Below are positions 62,684 to 64,000 of a stretch of DNA of 64,000 bases, one piece after another. The translations under genes and the position numbers were made by a program. Positions within the stretch are counted from its first letter, which is position 1; every line of letters begins with the position of its first letter. Under the pieces are notes generated by a model. That model worked only from the letters and a program-made list of their open reading frames with translations, had not been told where the DNA came from and did not search any database. The stretch lies in assembly GCA_016786705.1 (NCBI GenBank), contig JAEUVV010000006.1, positions 496,001 to 560,000 on the forward strand, written 5' to 3'. The stretch comes from Taibaiella sp. Lineage in GTDB: Bacteria; Bacteroidota; Bacteroidia; Chitinophagales; Chitinophagaceae.

Positions 62684-63109
62684 ATGAAGATTCTTTTGAA
62701 AATTACAGCGATCGCAGGATTATCTTTAATGAGTCATCAGCTTATGGCTCAAGGTACTGCAGACAAACAAGTATCCGCTACAGAGGAATTCTCTGCCAGT
62801 GTAGGGAATATGGTTATGAGCATGGGGCAATTAAAGGCCTATAATGCGCTGGTAGCCGTTTTGGAGCACTTCGATTTTGACTTTAAGTATGACATAGTTT
62901 CCTACGATGCTGTTTTGATCAAAAAGAATTCAGATGATGCTACAACAGCAAAAGGTTATGGCGCTCTATTTACAGAGAATAAATCAGTAAGCAGCCTCAT
63001 CAAAGATGCGCGCCCCGGTGATCGGTTGATTTTTGAAAATATCAGGGTCAAAGGAAAGGGAGTGCCGGAGCGATTTGCCAAGAACGCTGTTACTATTAAA
63101 GTAAGATAA
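62684..63109 (+). CDS. Secreted stand-alone copy of the GldM C-terminal (D4) domain
   Basis: The 141-residue product has a signal peptide (1-22, ending LMAQ) and then only one domain (about 40-141). By hand alignment this domain matches the last 102 residues of the adjacent GldM at about 57 positions, including the identical stretch ARPGDRLIFENIRVKG and GVPER before the end. It lacks the membrane helix and domains D1-D3. It is encoded between gldM (18-base gap) and gldN (51-base gap), where the usual order is gldM directly followed by gldN. It should be a soluble periplasmic protein, and a natural guess is that it binds the GldKN ring or GldM itself. No name for it is known to me. Confidence 0.85.
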   Translation: MKILLKITAIAGLSLMSHQLMAQGTADKQVSATEEFSASVGNMVMSMGQLKAYNALVAVLEHFDFDFKYDIVSYDAVLIKKNSDDATTAKGYGALFTENKSVSSLIKDARPGDRLIFENIRVKGKGVPERFAKNAVTIKVR

Positions 63110-63160
63110 GAGACTACAGAGAGTATAAAATCATTCAAAAAATTATAAATTAGGAATAAT

Positions 63161-64000
63161 ATGAACGTCCTATTGAAATATTCAGCTATTTTGGGATCAC
63201 TGCTATTGGCCAATGAAGTACTGGCACAAAGCCCAATGAATTCAGATCGTGCTACTACAGAAGCTCCCAAAAAGGAATATGTAAATACAGATTGGAGACC
63301 ATCATTAGTGCCGGATGGTATGATTGACAGAGTAGAAAACCGCGTTAATCGTACGATGGAATGGCATACGATCCGGGAAATCGATATCGCTTACAAGCGT
63401 CGCTTATGGCGTCGCCTGGATGTGAAGGAAAAGCAAAATATGCCTTTCATTTACGAAGGAGATGAATATACCGGTGGTGGTGCGTTCATTGAGATCCTTA
63501 TTGATGCTGTAAAAAGAGGTAAGATACGTGCCTTCCAGGATGACAGATTTACTAGTGAACTTTCTTATGAAGATGTACAAGGTAAATTAATGAATGAAGT
63601 AGAGGTGGAAGTTATCGACCCCATTACTGGTGAATCCAGAATTGAACGTGTTAAAAATACCTTCGATCCGAATAATGTGGCCATGTACGAGGTACAGGAA
63701 GATTATATCTTCGACCGTAATGCCGGCCGTCCTTTACCGCGCTTAAGAGCTATAACTGCTTACTTCGCTCAGACAGATCCTAATACCGGTGAGTTCCGTA
63801 ACTGGACTTCTTTATTCACGGTTTACTACCCTGAAGCCCGTAATGTATTATCTCAATACGAAGTATATAATCCTACGAATGATTTACACCGTATGTCCTG
63901 GTCTGATTATCTGGACAGGATGATGTACAGTGCTTATGTTGTAAAAACAAGCTATAACAACCCAACCGGTGAAAGATTACAAGGTGGTGGTGTAGATGCT
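63161..64000 (+). CDS. gldN: Gliding/type IX secretion protein GldN (3' end outside window)
   Basis: GldN (PorN) is a periplasmic protein that forms the ring with GldK under the outer membrane. 280 residues are visible, with no stop before the window ends. The start MNVLLKYSAILGSLLLANEVLAQ is a signal peptide. The family features DIAYKRRLWRRLDVKEKQNMPF, a DRVENRVNRTMEWHTI segment before it, and a later YPEARNVLSQYEVYNPTNDL stretch are clear. It is the last visible gene of the operon. Confidence 0.94.
   Translation, partial: MNVLLKYSAILGSLLLANEVLAQSPMNSDRATTEAPKKEYVNTDWRPSLVPDGMIDRVENRVNRTMEWHTIREIDIAYKRRLWRRLDVKEKQNMPFIYEGDEYTGGGAFIEILIDAVKRGKIRAFQDDRFTSELSYEDVQGKLMNEVEVEVIDPITGESRIERVKNTFDPNNVAMYEVQEDYIFDRNAGRPLPRLRAITAYFAQTDPNTGEFRNWTSLFTVYYPEARNVLSQYEVYNPTNDLHRMSWSDYLDRMMYSAYVVKTSYNNPTGERLQGGGVDA

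Overview
The window reads as an ordinary chromosomal stretch of a Bacteroidota bacterium, most likely of the Chitinophagales/Chitinophagaceae kind. The evidence is a gliding/type IX secretion operon (gldK-gldL-gldM-gldN), several secreted proteins with type IX C-terminal sorting domains, a type III glutamine synthetase, a serine palmitoyltransferase-like enzyme (bacterial sphingolipids), the Bacteroidota promoter element TAnnTTTG in front of many genes, and A-rich leaders instead of Shine-Dalgarno sites. The lineage below phylum is inference. No phage, integrase, transposase, plasmid or CRISPR signature was seen.

Layout. 1-13.5 kb: end of a phenylacetate-CoA ligase gene, glnN, a PNGase F-like secreted protein, a secreted CxxCH protein, der, a NarL-type two-component pair and a large seven-repeat beta-propeller protein. 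13.6-17.3 kb: dihydroorotase with a 2OG-Fe(II) oxygenase, an orphan MoxR ATPase and an unknown small gene. 17.5-23.7 kb (minus strand): asnS-glycosyltransferase-hemJ-small gene, two unrecognised genes, then tatD-tcdA. 23.9-31.3 kb: a GT-C-like membrane protein, a TPR membrane protein, a copper P-type ATPase, a beta-helix protein and a DUF1573 protein. 31.4-39.6 kb: a beta-barrel protein, three tandem POT peptide transporters, ndk, and small proteins (DUF4920, ArsC/Spx-like, DEDDh exonuclease). 39.7-51.5 kb: envelope genes (serine palmitoyltransferase, CapD-like epimerase, uppS-bamA), an OXA-like class D beta-lactamase lipoprotein, tRNA-Leu and trigger factor. 51.8-58.5 kb: a type B sorting-domain protein, asd, an orphan sensor kinase and a YyaL-like protein. 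58.8-64 kb: the gldKLMN motor/secretion operon, cut by the window end.

How it fits together. The gld operon encodes the type IX secretion core, and four proteins here (at 3086, 5345, 10675 and 51779) carry the C-terminal signals that this system recognises. The most unusual find is a small secreted protein (62684-63109), encoded between gldM and gldN, that is a free-standing copy of the last periplasmic domain of GldM. Other points worth a look: a PNGase F-like enzyme that keeps all three catalytic acidic residues, a POT transporter with about 185 extra residues between its seventh and eighth core helices, the lipidated class D beta-lactamase, and REP-like hairpins at 49.1 kb.

Limits. All assignments come from reading motifs and recalling families; no database search or structure prediction was run. 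Promoters and terminators are called by pattern only. Starts were moved downstream of the longest possible start where motifs or promoter position argued for it.
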